From Acidicapsa acidisoli (GTDB lineage: Bacteria > Acidobacteriota > Terriglobia > Terriglobales > Acidobacteriaceae): 64,000 bases of DNA. Shown here piece by piece: positions 47,257 through 55,801 of this stretch; position 1 is the first letter of the stretch; each line of letters opens with the position of its first letter. Made by a program: the position numbers and the translations under genes. A model generated the notes under the pieces. That model made no database searches. It had not been told where the DNA came from and saw nothing but the letters and a program-made list of their open reading frames with translations. The DNA is taken from contig NZ_JAGSYI010000001.1 in the NCBI RefSeq assembly GCF_025685625.1, positions 2,108,001-2,172,000 of the forward strand, given 5' to 3'.

Positions 47257-50200
47257 ATGCATCAAGAGACCGGGCAAGTGAAATTGTTGCAAAGCTTTCT
47301 TGAACTGAACATGCGACACGTGATTCTCGTAATGATGCTGGTCGTTATCGTCTTTTGCTCTGCTGCAGGTCGCGCGCAGAGTACGACGAGCGCTATCTCC
47401 GGCTCAGTTGCAGACAGTTCAGGCGCCGTCGTCGTTGGAGCCACCGTTTCGGTTGTCAATACCGCTACCGGCGTTGCATATCACACGACGACAAATAGCC
47501 TGGGTGCATACCACGTGACCCAGCTTCCTCCAGGCAGCTACACGATGGAAGTATCCAAGACCGGGTTTGAGACCCAGAACGTTCAGGCCTTCCAGCTCTT
47601 TGTCGATCAACAGTTTCAGCAGAACATTACCCTGGCAGTCGGCCAGGCCACCCAGACAATCACTGTCTCCGCGGATGCGCTGCTTCTCGATACGCAGACA
47701 TCCAACCAGGGACAGGTCATTGAAAACCAACAGATTGACAACATGCCTTTGAACGGCCGCGATGTACTGCAACTGGCACAGCTATCGGCCGGTGTCACTC
47801 CAGTTGTTTCGGGCATGAGTTCGCCAGCCTCGCAATGGACCGGTACTGCGACTGTGGCTGTCGTCATCGGCGGCCTGAGAGAAGACGATGCAAGCTATCT
47901 CTATGACGGCATTGAAACCCGCAATGCGTGGTATGGTGCGGCGGGCTTGCTTCCTTCACCTGATTTCACGCAGGAGTTCAAGGTCGAGCAGTCCGGCTCC
48001 TCAGCCGCTTATGGAGACGGCGGCGCGTTCATCAACGTAGTGACGAGGTCCGGTACGAATGGGTTCCATGGCTCCGCATACGAGTACATCCGAAACAACG
48101 ATTTCGACGCGCGTAACTATTTCGACCAGGGAGCAGCACCGCCATTTCATCAGAACCAGTTCGGAGCGAGTTTCGGCGGTCCCATCAAGAAGAATAAGAT
48201 GTTCTTCTTCGGCAACTATGAAGGCTTCCGTCAGATATTTCCGCAGGACGAATTTGCAAACGTTCCAACCGCTGCTCAACTCGCGGGAAACTTCAGCTCC
48301 GACAGCCAACAACTCGTCAACCCGTTCGATATTGTGAATGGCGCCTACCAGCCATTTCCTGGAAATCAGATCCCGAGCACCTTGTTTAACGCCACGGCTC
48401 AGAAGGTGCTTGCGCTGTATCCGGCGCCGAACGGGCTATACCCGAGCGGTCAGAATTATCACTACGTCTCGAATACCACCGATAACTGGGATCAGGAGAA
48501 TGTGCGGTTTGACTATACGATCTCACATAAAGACAGCGTTTTTGTGAGATTCACGAATCAGAATCAAACCACCAACGTTACGGACATAACTCCGTCAAGG
48601 GAGATTATCTATCCTTCCAATCCGAAGAACCTGGCGGTGGGATGGACGCATTCCTTCTCGCCCAATCTCGTCAATAACGTCCGATACGGCTGGTCTCATA
48701 CAGCGGTGGGAGAACAACGGGCGGACGGATACAACGCTTCCGATGCCAACCCTCTGGGATTGATCAATGAAGTCGATCAGCCAGGTTCCTATGGTCCGCC
48801 TTCTATCGGCGTGACTAATTACGCTAACCCCGGGTCTACTGAAGGGACCGACATCGTCCGCGAAGGCATGAACATGTGGACGGAGTCGCTTCTATACCAG
48901 AAAGGCAGGCATCAGATAACCGGAGGTTTGGACATTCGTTACCAGCCGATTTTCATGTATGAGGATTGGGCGGCAACGAATATCAGTTTCAACGGGTCCT
49001 ACACCGGAGACCCCATTGGCGATCTGCTCCTCGGCGTCCCGAATAACGGCTTTACCGCGCTTGGGGACCCTACCATGAACCTGAGAATGTGGTATCAGTC
49101 CTATTATGTCCAGGACAATATCCAGCTTAGTCATCGCCTTAGCGTGAACATAGGTGGACGCTGGGAGCACGCCCAGCAGCCGATCGAGCTAAACAATCGC
49201 GTCGGAAGCTTTGATCTGGCTACCAATCAGGATCTCACTTATCCGGATACAAATGTTCTAGGGCTTACGAGAGCTATGGTCAAGCCGATTTACACGAACT
49301 TCTCACCTCGCCTGGGCTTCAACTGGACGCCATTTGCCAATACCGATGTCAAAGGTGGATTCGGGATCTACTATCTACAGCCAAACATCAACCAATATGA
49401 GGTGGAAGTCGACACGACAAAGCTGTACCTGATTCAAAGTTACGGAAACGCACCAATCGGCAAGCCGCTTAACTACACGTTGAATCAGTTGTTCGGTTCG
49501 ACTGTGCCCGGAGGCGGTCCAACAGCGTCGTTTATCCAGCCGAACGGTCACACTCCGTATACCTACGAATGGAACCTGTCGATCGATCACACTTTGAGGA
49601 ACTGGCTCCTGGAGGTGTCCTATCTCGGAAGCGCGGCACACCATTATGAAGAGCGACCCAATCTCGATCCTGAAAATCCGGATGGAACTTATCCTTTGAC
49701 CGGCTGGAATGGTGTTCAGGAGAATTCCATGTCAGGGAGCTCCTTCTACAGTGGACTCGTGGCCCGCGTTGAGAAGCGCTACAGTTCAGGTTTTTCTCTC
49801 ATGGGCTCCTATACCTTCTCTAAATGCCTTGGCTGGCCTTGGCAGGACGTCTTCTCATGGCACCCCCTCGATATGGATCTCGATCGGGGTCACTGCCAGG
49901 AGGATATGAATCAGAACGTCGTAGCCAACACCATCTATGAGCTTCCCTTTGGTCACGGCAAGGCATTTCTCAACAGCGGTACTCTGAATGATGTGGTGTT
50001 TGGAGGCTGGAAAGTGGCTGCTATTGCCGCGCTTCATTCCGGTCCCTGGGAAACACTGGGGAGCAACCAATCCCTTGGTATCTTTGTCAATGGATTGCCC
50101 AACGTTACCGGCCCGGTGAACAATTCCTCGCTGCACGGAGGACTGGGAAAGCATGGCAAATTGGGGCCATACTTCAACACGCAGAATGTTGTGCCTGTAA

Positions 50201-50457
50201 CTGCTGTGGGAACCCAGGGAAATTCTTCCGTGCAGGGCATATCCTCCCCCGGAAGCGCTGATTGGGATCTGTCGGGGGACAAGACATGGAAGTTTGCCGA
50301 GCAGTATGGTTTAACCTTCAGAGCAGATGTCTTCAACGCTTTCAATCGCGTCAATTTCTACGGACTGGATACGGGAGTCAATGACAGCAAATTTGGCTAT
50401 GTCCAAAGCGCCAATGCCGCCCGTGAAATCCAACTCAGTTTGCGGTTCGAGTTCTGA
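47257..50457 (+). CDS. Oar-type TonB-dependent receptor
   Basis: A 1066-residue outer-membrane transporter. Start at 47257 has an AGGAGG site; the signal peptide is RHVILVMMLVVIVFCSAAGR then AQ. Next is a carboxypeptidase-regulatory-like beta domain (AISGSVADSSGAVVVGATVSV), a plug domain (IDNMPLNGRDVLQLAQLSAGV) and a beta-barrel ending in aromatic SLRFEF. This is the Acidobacteriota/Bacteroidota class likely importing glycans. It is followed by the TPR gene in the same direction. Energised by TonB; ligand unknown, presumably a plant-wall oligosaccharide by context. Confidence 0.92.
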   Translation: MHQETGQVKLLQSFLELNMRHVILVMMLVVIVFCSAAGRAQSTTSAISGSVADSSGAVVVGATVSVVNTATGVAYHTTTNSLGAYHVTQLPPGSYTMEVSKTGFETQNVQAFQLFVDQQFQQNITLAVGQATQTITVSADALLLDTQTSNQGQVIENQQIDNMPLNGRDVLQLAQLSAGVTPVVSGMSSPASQWTGTATVAVVIGGLREDDASYLYDGIETRNAWYGAAGLLPSPDFTQEFKVEQSGSSAAYGDGGAFINVVTRSGTNGFHGSAYEYIRNNDFDARNYFDQGAAPPFHQNQFGASFGGPIKKNKMFFFGNYEGFRQIFPQDEFANVPTAAQLAGNFSSDSQQLVNPFDIVNGAYQPFPGNQIPSTLFNATAQKVLALYPAPNGLYPSGQNYHYVSNTTDNWDQENVRFDYTISHKDSVFVRFTNQNQTTNVTDITPSREIIYPSNPKNLAVGWTHSFSPNLVNNVRYGWSHTAVGEQRADGYNASDANPLGLINEVDQPGSYGPPSIGVTNYANPGSTEGTDIVREGMNMWTESLLYQKGRHQITGGLDIRYQPIFMYEDWAATNISFNGSYTGDPIGDLLLGVPNNGFTALGDPTMNLRMWYQSYYVQDNIQLSHRLSVNIGGRWEHAQQPIELNNRVGSFDLATNQDLTYPDTNVLGLTRAMVKPIYTNFSPRLGFNWTPFANTDVKGGFGIYYLQPNINQYEVEVDTTKLYLIQSYGNAPIGKPLNYTLNQLFGSTVPGGGPTASFIQPNGHTPYTYEWNLSIDHTLRNWLLEVSYLGSAAHHYEERPNLDPENPDGTYPLTGWNGVQENSMSGSSFYSGLVARVEKRYSSGFSLMGSYTFSKCLGWPWQDVFSWHPLDMDLDRGHCQEDMNQNVVANTIYELPFGHGKAFLNSGTLNDVVFGGWKVAAIAALHSGPWETLGSNQSLGIFVNGLPNVTGPVNNSSLHGGLGKHGKLGPYFNTQNVVPVTAVGTQGNSSVQGISSPGSADWDLSGDKTWKFAEQYGLTFRADVFNAFNRVNFYGLDTGVNDSKFGYVQSANAAREIQLSLRFEF

Positions 50458-50461
50458 AAGC

Positions 50462-51736
50462 GTGGAGCTACAGTCTGCGAGGTCGAAGAAGAATCGCGCT
50501 CTCATTGGCGCCCTTGCCGCGATAGGCTGCCTTCTCGGCAGTTCGATAGCGGCAGGGGCGGCTGCGCTGCAAAGTGCTCCGACGCCGGAGCAGCCAACTT
50601 CCGTGCACAAAACCGGATCTGATTCTGGAACAAAGGGGAGGTGTCCGTCGCAAAGGGACTTAGATGCGGCGTTGGCTAAGGCCAGCACTTCGATGCAACA
50701 GGCAAAGTATCAGGAAGCAACAGAAGCGCTGCAGCCATTGTCAGGTTCGGGCTGCGACCCGCGGGTGAGCCTGTTGCTGGCAGCGGCCTTCGAAGGAAGC
50801 GGGGATTTGAACAGAGCTGAGGAGGTGCTGCAGAAAGCTCATTCCATCTGGCCATCGAATAACAGCATTGCGGCTTCCCTGGCTCGAGAGTTCTACCGTG
50901 CAGGGCAGAAAGATAAAGCTCTTGAGGCGCTGGCGCATTTTCATCCGAATGCGACAACGCCGCTGCAGGAGATGGAACTCAGCGTTGTGGTGTTTCTGGC
51001 TGGCCACCAACTTGTTCCAGCACAAGGCGTAGCGGAGACGGCTTATAAGAATCACCCATCCGTTCATTCTCTGCTCATGCTTGCGAACGTGCTTCAATTA
51101 CAGGGCAAGTTCAAGGATGTCATACATCTCCTGGGTGATGAACGAGGCAAATACCAAAGTTCTCCAGAGTTCCTGATTACACTGGCCGAGAGCGAGTTTG
51201 ATGGGATACTTTATGATGCTGCGCGCGCAGATCTGGAGCATGCGATCTTGCTGGCTCCGGGGTCGTATCAGGGACATTTTCTGTTGGGAAATGTTCTTGC
51301 CAAGCTGGGTGAAATAGACAAAGCAATAGAAGAGTATCGGCTCGCGATCACGCTCTCTCCTGACCAGCCTCGGACGTATTATCAACTTGCCCTTGCATTG
51401 CAGGAAAAGAAGGATAAGGATGGAGCGAAGCAGGAGTTGGAGAAGGCAATCGCTGTCGATGGGCACTACGCTCCGGCGAGGGTAGAAATGGGAAGGTTGC
51501 TCCTCGGTCAGAGCCGGTTCTCAGAAGCTGTGGATCAACTTACGCTGGCAGTCAAAGACAATTCGTCGTCCGAGCAAGCTTATTTCCTTCTCGCGAAGGC
51601 GTACGCAGGACTGGGGGAGAAGGAGAAGAGTGATGAGATGGCAAGGCGTATGGTCGCGGTCAGAAATGCTAATTGGAAGGGCTCCGCAAGTGGGGATGCG
51701 AACAGGGCCACCGTGAACAGGGCAACGGGACCGTAA
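50462..51736 (+). CDS. Secreted TPR-repeat protein
   Basis: A 424-residue periplasmic protein with a signal peptide (RSKKNRALIGALAAIGCLLG). The proposed GTG at 50462 lies just after the receptor stop; an in-frame ATG at 50414 overlaps the receptor and is also possible. About eight tetratricopeptide repeats span residues 70-400 (LNRAEEVLQKAHSIWPSNN, IDKAIEEYRLAITLSPDQPR). Receptor plus TPR pairs are common in Acidobacteriota and the TPR protein may be a glycan-system scaffold. Confidence 0.8.
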   Translation: MELQSARSKKNRALIGALAAIGCLLGSSIAAGAAALQSAPTPEQPTSVHKTGSDSGTKGRCPSQRDLDAALAKASTSMQQAKYQEATEALQPLSGSGCDPRVSLLLAAAFEGSGDLNRAEEVLQKAHSIWPSNNSIAASLAREFYRAGQKDKALEALAHFHPNATTPLQEMELSVVVFLAGHQLVPAQGVAETAYKNHPSVHSLLMLANVLQLQGKFKDVIHLLGDERGKYQSSPEFLITLAESEFDGILYDAARADLEHAILLAPGSYQGHFLLGNVLAKLGEIDKAIEEYRLAITLSPDQPRTYYQLALALQEKKDKDGAKQELEKAIAVDGHYAPARVEMGRLLLGQSRFSEAVDQLTLAVKDNSSSEQAYFLLAKAYAGLGEKEKSDEMARRMVAVRNANWKGSASGDANRATVNRATGP

Positions 51737-51820
51737 CTTTGACTATCGGTGCATAGAGTGTTCGAGCCTGGAAAGAGAATTCGACGCTTCAGCTTGGCGA
51801 GCAAGGAGGGAGAGAACTTG

Positions 51821-52156
51821 ATGACTTCGAGCGATGAGATGCAACGACGACGTGATTCAAGCATCGTTTCTCCAGGCGCTGACGTTGGAAATAGAAACTC
51901 GCCTTCTGCCGCGAGCCTTAGGCCAAGCACGATAAGAGATGTGGCAGGACTAGCAGGAGTTTCAACTGCGACAGTGTCGCGGGTCGTGAATGATGCAGGA
52001 TATGTGTCGTGCACAACAAGATCGAAAGTTCTGACCGCTATTTCAAGGTTGCAGTATTGCCCGAATACGTATGCGGCCGAATTGGGACGGACTCCGCGTA
52101 AACATGGCATGAATGCGTCCTCGGTAGTCCGTCATGGTGGTAAAGCAGGGGTCTGA
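51821..52156 (+). CDS. LacI-type HTH protein lacking the ligand-binding domain
   Basis: A 111-residue protein with an AAGGAGGG site ten bases before its ATG. After a 35-residue polar leader comes a full LacI HTH: TIRDVAGLAGVSTATVSRVV, then NDAGYVS and a hinge-helix-like NTYAAELGRT. It stops soon after. The usual 270-residue sugar-binding core is absent and the following DNA does not encode it. It may be a stand-alone DNA-binding regulator or a truncated gene. Operator-like sites are at 47186 and 62111. Confidence 0.75.
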   Translation: MTSSDEMQRRRDSSIVSPGADVGNRNSPSAASLRPSTIRDVAGLAGVSTATVSRVVNDAGYVSCTTRSKVLTAISRLQYCPNTYAAELGRTPRKHGMNASSVVRHGGKAGV

Positions 52157-52310
52157 TTCAGGAACGAATAAGTCGATTAAGTTTGCAATAAGAAGCAAAT
52201 CGGATCGATTGAAGTCAGCGCAACAAACAAAAACGAAGCTCATTGTTGCGCAACCTGTCTATGAAAATCTGTTGTCGATAGAGGAGAGAATATTGCTGAA
52301 GGAGAGTCTA

Positions 52311-54422
52311 GTGAGGATTGTTGCGTCGGTTTTGACTTGTTTTGTTTTTGCCTGCTTTGGTGCCTCTTTTGCGCACGCTCAAGAGAGAGCCCCTGCTACC
52401 CCACTCATCGTACACGACCCTTATTTCAGCGTATGGTCTGCGACCGATCGCCTTACTGACTCCGATACAACCCATTGGACTGGCAGTCCGCAACCGATCT
52501 CCGGAATTGTGCGCATCGACGGCAAGCCGTTTCGCTTTATGGGCCACCATCCGGACAACATTCCTGCGATGACGCAGACCGGCGCCTCGATCACCCCAAC
52601 TCACACTCGCTACGCGTTTCGCGAGGGCGGCATAACGCTCAATTTCGCTTTCTTCACTCCAGCGATGATGAGCGATCTCGATCTCCTTTCGCGCCCGGTC
52701 ACATATCTCAGCTGGAGTGCGCAGGCGGTCGACGGGGCGACGCATAAGGTATCGGTTCTACTAGATGTCGATCCGGTAATCGCCGCCAACGACCGCAGCG
52801 AAGAAGTCGTAACCTCCCGCAATCAGACTTCATCTCTCAATGTCTTGTCGGTTGGATCGCGCGACCAGAGGATACTTAACCGCTCGGGCGATAACCTGCG
52901 TATCGATTGGGGCTACTTCCACCTCGCTGTTCCAAAGAATGAGGAGGCGACGATTGCTATTGCGCCGAATCCCGGTGAGTTATTCGCGAGATCGGGCACG
53001 CTTCCAGCGAGCGATTCGATGGACATGCCTCAGCCTGCCCATCGGGAAGGCCCTCATCTCGCAGCGGTTCTTGATTTCGGGAATGTCGGTGGAAAGCCAG
53101 TCGCACATCATCTCCTCGTCTCCTATACCGAGGGCTATGCCATTCAATACCTGGAGCGGAACCTGCGCCCCTATTGGCAGCGCAACAATACGTCTGTAGA
53201 GCAGATGCTTGACGCAGCCGAAGCGCAATATGTGGACCTTGAGAAACGCGGTAGCGAATTTGACACAGAGCTAACTGCCGATCTTACAAAGGTTGGCGGA
53301 GAACACTACGCTGCATTGGCGATCCTGTCCTATCGGCAGACCCTTGCGGCGCACAAGTTGGTTGCTGACGTGAATGGCGATCCGATGCTCTTTGCGAAGG
53401 AGAACTTCTCCAATGGCTGCATCGCGACGGTCGATGTGTTGTACCCATCCGCTCCATTCTTTCTCTTCTTTCAGCCTAGGTTATTGGAGGCGCAGCTTCG
53501 ACCCGTGCTCGAATACTCCGCGCTCGCACGCTGGAAGTTCCCCTTTTCGCCACATGATCTAGGCCAATATCCGTTGGCTAACGGACAGGTTTATGGCGGC
53601 GGAGAAAAGACGGAAGAAGATCAGATGCCAGTCGAAGAGAGTGGCAACATGCTCATTCTCGTCGACGCGCTGGCGCGTGCCGAGGGCAATGCGCTGTTAG
53701 CAGAGCGCTACTGGCCGCAACTTACAAAATGGGCCGAGTACCTGCGCGAAAAAGGACTCGATCCGGAGAATCAACTCACGACGGATGACTTTGCCGGTCA
53801 TGTTGCGCATAATTCGAATCTTTCCATCAAAGCTATCGACGCGCTGGCGGCTTATGCAGATCTGGCACATCTGCTCAAACAGGAGAACGTGGCGAAGGAT
53901 TACAGCGCGACCGCGAAAACCATGGCTGAAAAATGGGTTGGCATGGCGGTTGAGGGAGACCATTACAAACTCGCATTTAACAGCCCCGGCACCTGGAGCC
54001 AGAAGTACAACCTGGTGTGGGATGTTGTCCTCGATTACAACCTCTTTCCAAAGAGCGTGCGTGATACCGAGATGGCCTATTACTTGAAAAAGATCAATCG
54101 CTACGGTCTCCCGCTCGACAGCCGCGCAGACTATACGAAGCTTGACTGGTCGCTGTGGACTGCGACGCTGACTTCGAGTCCGGAACAATTCAAAGCGCTC
54201 ATGGACCCTATTTATCAGTGGATCAATGAAACTCCCAGCCGGGTTCCGCTGACGGATTGGTATGACACCAAGACTGGCAAGCAGATCGGCTTTCAGGCGC
54301 GGAGCGTAGTTGGCGGTGTTTTCATCAAAGCTTTGTCCGATAAACAACTTACGGAAAAGTGGCGACGCCTGAACGGCATCGCGAGTTCAGACGTGGATGC
54401 AACTCGTGGAGAAGCGCGTTGA
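52311..54422 (+). CDS. DUF4965/DUF1793 glutaminase-like hydrolase, secreted
   Basis: A 703-residue exported enzyme resembling the glutaminase A-like DUF5127-DUF4965-DUF1793 family. The GTG at 52311 has an AAGGAG site six bases upstream and begins the signal peptide (RIVASVLTCFVFACFGASF then AHAQ). A beta-rich N-terminal half (PLIVHDPYFSVWSATDRLTD) precedes an (alpha/alpha)6-like domain with ENFSNGCIATVDVLYPSAPF and a GQYPLANGQVYGGGEKTEED acid-rich motif. In Acidobacteriota these sit among glycoside hydrolases, so the real substrate may be a glycan rather than glutamine. Confidence 0.85.
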   Translation: MRIVASVLTCFVFACFGASFAHAQERAPATPLIVHDPYFSVWSATDRLTDSDTTHWTGSPQPISGIVRIDGKPFRFMGHHPDNIPAMTQTGASITPTHTRYAFREGGITLNFAFFTPAMMSDLDLLSRPVTYLSWSAQAVDGATHKVSVLLDVDPVIAANDRSEEVVTSRNQTSSLNVLSVGSRDQRILNRSGDNLRIDWGYFHLAVPKNEEATIAIAPNPGELFARSGTLPASDSMDMPQPAHREGPHLAAVLDFGNVGGKPVAHHLLVSYTEGYAIQYLERNLRPYWQRNNTSVEQMLDAAEAQYVDLEKRGSEFDTELTADLTKVGGEHYAALAILSYRQTLAAHKLVADVNGDPMLFAKENFSNGCIATVDVLYPSAPFFLFFQPRLLEAQLRPVLEYSALARWKFPFSPHDLGQYPLANGQVYGGGEKTEEDQMPVEESGNMLILVDALARAEGNALLAERYWPQLTKWAEYLREKGLDPENQLTTDDFAGHVAHNSNLSIKAIDALAAYADLAHLLKQENVAKDYSATAKTMAEKWVGMAVEGDHYKLAFNSPGTWSQKYNLVWDVVLDYNLFPKSVRDTEMAYYLKKINRYGLPLDSRADYTKLDWSLWTATLTSSPEQFKALMDPIYQWINETPSRVPLTDWYDTKTGKQIGFQARSVVGGVFIKALSDKQLTEKWRRLNGIASSDVDATRGEAR

Positions 54423-54520
54423 AGCGAGTCGCTCTGTTCGTGCTAAATTGTTCACTTGCGACTGCATTGAATGCGCAGGTAAATACAAAAACGAGCTTGG
54501 GCTCCGACACGCAGGCATGA
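54419..54520 (+). pseudogene. Orphan signal peptide, remnant of a lost secreted-protein gene
   Basis: Thirty-three codons starting at a TTG that overlaps the DUF4965 stop as TTGA. The peptide KRVALFVLNCSLATALNAQ is a full signal peptide; only about 13 residues and a TGA follow. The gap to the next gene holds no more coding sequence. It looks like the head of a decayed operon member. Confidence 0.4.
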
Positions 54521-54597
54521 TGGTAATTTCGGTGCGCGGCAAATGACTTGCGACGGCAACCAGAGTATCCGAAGAAGACTGATGAGAGGTAACACTT

Positions 54598-55746
54598 ATG
54601 CCAAGGATGGGATTTCGAGAGGTTCGCCGCAGTCATCGCAATATCATTTGGATGTGCGGCTTGCTCTTGTCGGTTTGTGTTTTGGCACAAAGCCAGGGAG
54701 CGAGATGGACAGAAGACAAGGCCAATCAGTGGTACAGTCAGCAGGCGTGGCCTGTCGGCGCTAACTTCCTGCCGTCGACCGCTATCAACGAACTGGAAAT
54801 GTGGCAGGCAGACAGCTTCGACCCCACGACAATAGATCGCGAGCTTGGCTGGGCGGAAGGCATCGGCATGAACACGATGCGGGTCTTTCTGCATAACCTC
54901 GTCTGGGAACAGGATCCCAAGGGTTTCGAACATCGCATTGACGTCTTCCTGACTATTGCTGCGCGTCATCATATTCGGCCTGTGTTTGTCCTCTTCGATT
55001 CCTGCTGGGATCCGCTGCCGAAACTCGGCCCTCAGCATCCGCCCATCCCCGGCGTTCATAACTCCGGTTGGGTGCAGGCTCCCGGCGCGGAGATTCTCGC
55101 CGATCCAACGCAGTACCCGCGTCTCGAGCGTTACGTGAAGGGCGTCGTTGGGGCTTTTGCCAACGATTCACGCATTCTCGCCTGGGACGTTTGGAACGAG
55201 CCGGATAATGGCAATGGCAGTTCCTACGGCAAGGGTGATCCCAAAAACAAGAACGAGATCATCCTCGGTCTGGTTCCACAGGTCTTTGCGTGGGCACGCT
55301 TCGCACACCCCTCACAGCCGCTCACCAGCGGCCTCTGGCATGGTGACTGGAGTTCACTGGCCGCTATGCCACCTATGGCGCGCATCCAGATCGAGCAATC
55401 AGACGTCATCAGCTTTCACAACTATGGCTGGCCAGAAGACTTCGAACAGCATGTCAAATTGCTCGAACAGTTCCATCGCCCACTTATATGCACCGAGTAC
55501 ATGGCCCGAGGCGCAGGCAGCACCTTCGACACGATTCTTCCCATCGCCCATCAACACCACGTTGGAGCAATCAACTGGGGATTGGTCGCGGGCAAGAGCC
55601 AGACCTACCTGCCCTGGGACTCCTGGCAACATCCCTACGTGAACGAGCAGCCGACTATCTGGTTTCACGATGTCTTCCACGCCGACGGAACGCCCTACCG
55701 CGAGCGTGAAGCAGAGATCATTCGCGGGCTGACAGGCAGGAAGTAG
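54598..55746 (+). CDS. GH5-like secreted glycoside hydrolase
   Basis: A 382-residue (beta/alpha)8 enzyme with a signal peptide (HRNIIWMCGLLLSVCVLAQ). It has the clan-A layout: acid/base Glu in WDVWNEPDNG near residue 201 and nucleophile Glu in LICTEYMARG near residue 300. Other catalytic-cleft residues include SFHNYGWPED. Subfamily and substrate are unclear; a beta-mannanase, beta-glucanase or galactanase is possible. It lies in the same direction as the DUF4965 gene. Confidence 0.8.
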   Translation: MPRMGFREVRRSHRNIIWMCGLLLSVCVLAQSQGARWTEDKANQWYSQQAWPVGANFLPSTAINELEMWQADSFDPTTIDRELGWAEGIGMNTMRVFLHNLVWEQDPKGFEHRIDVFLTIAARHHIRPVFVLFDSCWDPLPKLGPQHPPIPGVHNSGWVQAPGAEILADPTQYPRLERYVKGVVGAFANDSRILAWDVWNEPDNGNGSSYGKGDPKNKNEIILGLVPQVFAWARFAHPSQPLTSGLWHGDWSSLAAMPPMARIQIEQSDVISFHNYGWPEDFEQHVKLLEQFHRPLICTEYMARGAGSTFDTILPIAHQHHVGAINWGLVAGKSQTYLPWDSWQHPYVNEQPTIWFHDVFHADGTPYREREAEIIRGLTGRK

Positions 55747-55801
55747 AGCGGACTTCCCGTGTCCTGGATTCGATTGTTGCGATTGAATCTGTGAATTGGC
55801 T

